The translations under genes and the position numbers were made by a program. From Manihot esculenta (Eukaryota > Streptophyta > Magnoliopsida > Malpighiales > Euphorbiaceae): a stretch of 64,000 nucleotides of DNA. The notes beneath the pieces are model-generated. The model was not told where the DNA came from. It did no database searches and saw nothing but the letters and a program-made list of their open reading frames with translations. This document shows, piece by piece, positions 61,852-64,000 of the stretch (the first letter of the stretch is position 1; each line of letters starts with the position of its first letter). The stretch is from NCBI RefSeq assembly GCF_001659605.2, contig NC_035164.2, positions 8,605,038-8,669,037 on the forward strand, in the 5' to 3' direction.

Positions 61852-62448
61852 ATGGATAAGGCTCGACGACTTCAGCAATCTCAACCATATGGAGGATTCT
61901 ATGAACAGCCAAGACATGATCCCCACCATGGCTCATACAATCCATATTGGAGAGACCCTCAGAATTATGGCTATGCAAGAGATCAACCAGTTCATGCATA
62001 TGGAGGATTCTATGAACAGCCAAGACATGATCCCCACCATAACACATACAATCCATATTGGGGAGACCAACCGAACTATGGCTATGTTGAGGCTAACAAC
62101 TACCAGGATTATCAAGGATATCAAGCCCAACCAGAACCTTCAAATCCAGATCAACACTTTGAAAAGATGATGGAAACAATGATGGAAACAATGGTAAGTT
62201 CCATGCAAAGCCTGCGACAGGACATAGGACAATTGGCCACCTCAATGGAAGCACTCGTGTTAAGAAGAAAGCAAGAGCTTCAAGATATGGAGGATGATGA
62301 GGAAATTTGGCAAGTACAAGAACAAGCTGCTGAAGAAACACAACCAGAATACTGTTTGTCCCAACAAACAGATCAAACAGAACCTGTTGATAATTTAGAT
62401 ATCATTAATTGTTTGAGTGAAAATGTTTTTTTATGTAAATCAAGATGA
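61852..62448 (+). CDS. Gag-like frame of F2 (198 aa)
   Basis: The first ATG after the primer site. Residues ~12-85 are two copies of a 37-residue unit (YGGFYEQPRHDPHH...YNPYW), rich in Tyr, Pro and His. Residues ~100-140 hold a Met-rich helical segment ending LRQDIGQLATSMEAL, which matches the C-terminal part of Athila Gag (QIGQLA motif). The tail is acidic. The capsid-like N-terminal half of Athila Gag is missing, so this is not a complete Gag. It ends at a TGA soon after a run of seven T, where the next frame continues the protein. Confidence 0.72.
   Translation: MDKARRLQQSQPYGGFYEQPRHDPHHGSYNPYWRDPQNYGYARDQPVHAYGGFYEQPRHDPHHNTYNPYWGDQPNYGYVEANNYQDYQGYQAQPEPSNPDQHFEKMMETMMETMVSSMQSLRQDIGQLATSMEALVLRRKQELQDMEDDEEIWQVQEQAAEETQPEYCLSQQTDQTEPVDNLDIINCLSENVFLCKSR
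61886..62107 (+). repeat. 111-bp tandem duplication inside the F2 Gag-like frame
   Basis: Units 61886-61996 and 61997-62107 keep the frame (37 codons each) with a few substitutions. Confidence 0.9.
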
Positions 62449-63238
62449 TATACTAAATGATGATCTTTGCAGGGAAGAGACTCAGAAAGAGCCAGAATTG
62501 AAAGAAACTGACTGTTGCATCCAACAGGTAGACTGCAGCCAAGCGCAGACAGAAGACATTCGGCCACCGAACTTCACCATCTTTCGGCCGCCGAACCCTA
62601 CTGCCCTTCAAACACCAGATTCTGCTGCACCACCTCAGGAACACATTGAGCAAGACGTCCTTCGGCCGCCGAACATCTTTCGGCTGCCGAACCCAAGCGA
62701 TCTTCAGACGCCGAATCCATCACCGCAGTCCACTCCGCAAACTGAAGACCTTCGGCCGCCGAACTCAGACACTTTTCGGCCGCCGAACCTTATTCCACAG
62801 ATGCCAACACAGATCAGTCTTCCACTTCAGTTAGGACCTATGCAAAAGGAGGATACTGAACCCAATTACACAATTCATCCAATGCAAATAGCCCATGCTC
62901 ACAAGGAACAAATGGCGTTCCAAGAGCCAAAACCAAAGGAGCATGCAGATCAATGTCTTCCCAAACCCCCGGATAAGGTAGAGTTTGTTTTGACAGATTT
63001 TAGTACTAAATTGCAGCTGCACATGGAGAAACATGAATTGGAATTCAAAGTTCTGCCCAATCATCTCCAAAGTACAAACATAAAGGCTAGAGGCACACCT
63101 CATCTAAAAGAGGAGAAGCTAATCATGTTACTTCATGAGTACATGGAGAAAATAGGATGGTTCATGACCAAATCAAAAGGAGCGCTACACTTTTTGCTCA
63201 ATGCAATTGGGACTCTTTTCCCTTCCCCAATTACTTGA
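62414..63238 (+). CDS. Second frame of F2: RPPN linker and RT lead-in
   Basis: It overlaps the previous frame and is shifted +1. In-frame sense begins after the stop at 62414-62416, without a good ATG (the first is 62423), so it is more likely a continuation of the Gag-like frame than a separate gene. Order: CCIQQVDCSQAQTEDI, a Pro-rich linker with RPPN repeats (62550-62800), a Gln/Lys/Pro-rich stretch, and a segment with FKVLPNHLQ...EEKLIMLLHEYMEKIGW. This last segment resembles the stretch before the RT palm in Athila pol. It stops at 63236-63238, before any RT catalytic motif. Confidence 0.65.
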
Positions 63239-64000
63239 GCCTTGATCAAGAGGATCGCGCCGGGCATACCACACCCAGGGGAGTACTCAGTTTCCTTTGT
63301 TCTTTTATGTTTCTTATACATTGAGGACAATGCATGATTTAAGTGTGGGGGTGCATATATCTGAATTTTTACTTTTAAGTTTATTTTTGCTTTAATCTTT
63401 AGTTTGCTTGCATTAGGCAAAAATTTTTCATTTTTTTTAGTTTATGCTTTCAATAAAACACACACAACCACAACCTTCTTCTTCTTTTTGTTTTGCTCTA
63501 CTCAAACTTATGAACTATGTTAGATGAGTTTATCTTTCCATGACCCCATTGATGTGATAACTCTTTAAACTTATGTTGAATCACCTGCAGTGAGTTATAT
63601 TCATGTTTGAGAATTGCCTTTTGAATTGAATCTTTGAGTTTGCCACGGTGAAAAATATATTGATGACCCTCAATTGATTGAGAATAAATTAAAGTTGTGT
63701 GAATGAACTTAATGTGACTTGATTTAGCAATTGGTGTTGATTTGCCCAAATCACTGAGAGAAAGAAAATTCAGCAAAGGCAAAGACCTCAAAAGCACAAA
63801 TTGAAAATTGTTTCAATGGTCAAAAGACTATGAACAAGGCAAGTAACCACTTGGATAGGTGACCAACTGAAAAATATAAACCTTCAAATCAAAAATAGGT
63901 TGGTGACCTTTCCAAGCAAACTCAAAAGTGCAAAAGCCTGAATAAAGTACTTCAAGGTAAGGGCAAGTCAATCCAAAAGCTAGAAAAAAGCCTTAACAAA
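63239..64000 (+). other. 3' untranslated region of F2 (to window edge)
   Basis: Closely similar to 58639-59400 of F1, including one polypurine-like AAGTGTGGGGGT at 63341-63352. No coding frame. Confidence 0.85.

Larger units (their letters stand above)
61781..64000 (+). mobile_element. Pol-less Athila derivative F2, 3' end outside window
   Basis: After the primer site come two short overlapping frames (Gag-like and linker/RT-lead-in) and then directly the Athila 3' untranslated region. No protease, RNase H, integrase or RT core is present. It therefore depends on an autonomous relative for movement, or is a dead deletion product. The 3' LTR would lie beyond 64000. Confidence 0.82.

Noticed and set aside
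62423..62430. Canonical -1 frameshift heptamer UUUUUUA at the F2 overlap
   Set aside because: A -1 shift from the upstream frame would enter the wrong frame; the downstream frame needs +1.

Overview
The window is plant nuclear DNA made almost entirely of LTR retrotransposons. It is consistent with pericentromeric or other heterochromatin of a eudicot. The grounds are Ty3/gypsy chromoviruses with a tRNA-iMet primer site, an Athila-type element with a tRNA-Asp primer site, Tat/Grande-type fragments, AT-rich spacers, nested insertions with 5-bp target duplications, and no convincing single-copy host gene. A Euphorbiaceae host is only a guess. No rRNA, tRNA or CRISPR was seen.

Layout. 1-8734: Tekay-type chromovirus A (+), 5' LTR cut by the window edge, gag-pol badly broken. 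8735-10318: AT-rich spacer. 10319-~15925: element H (-), an old Tat/Grande-type element whose pol is missing; it keeps a gag fragment, a 79-bp tandem repeat and a degenerate antisense gene. ~15926-19630: AT-rich spacer with one LTR scrap. 19631-39466: Tekay element B (-), target duplication ATAGA, split in its gag by Tekay element C (+, 26671-36623, target duplication AGTAA). Removing C and one AGTAA restores the B frame, leaving one nonsense codon. 39467-40328: spacer. 40329-43842: element G (+), same family as H, containing a perfect 833-bp tandem duplication and cut by Tekay element D (-, 43843-50826). D is cut by the more diverged Tekay element E (-, 50827-~56966). E ends abruptly against an Athila-type element F1 (+), which carries a complete integrase region and an LTR (59642-61780). 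A second, pol-less Athila derivative F2 (+) starts from the same LTR block and runs off the window.

How the parts work together. The Tekay copies share one plan: a 2.2-2.5 kb LTR, an iMet primer site, one gag-protease-RT-RNase H-integrase-chromodomain frame of about 1660 codons, a G-rich polypurine tract, and a 3' LTR. None seen here is intact, and the damage is mostly G:C to A:T nonsense changes.

The most unusual signal is a GC-rich palindrome, TTCGGCNGCCGAA and variants. It is clustered just upstream of the TATA box and again in the leader of every Tekay LTR. It occurs upstream of the putative TATA of the unrelated Athila LTR. It also lies inside the Athila-type coding frames, where it is read as repeated Arg-Pro-Pro-Asn. 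Other striking structures are a 138-bp-arm inverted duplication of the E promoter, an antisense gene in H, and the pol-less element F2.
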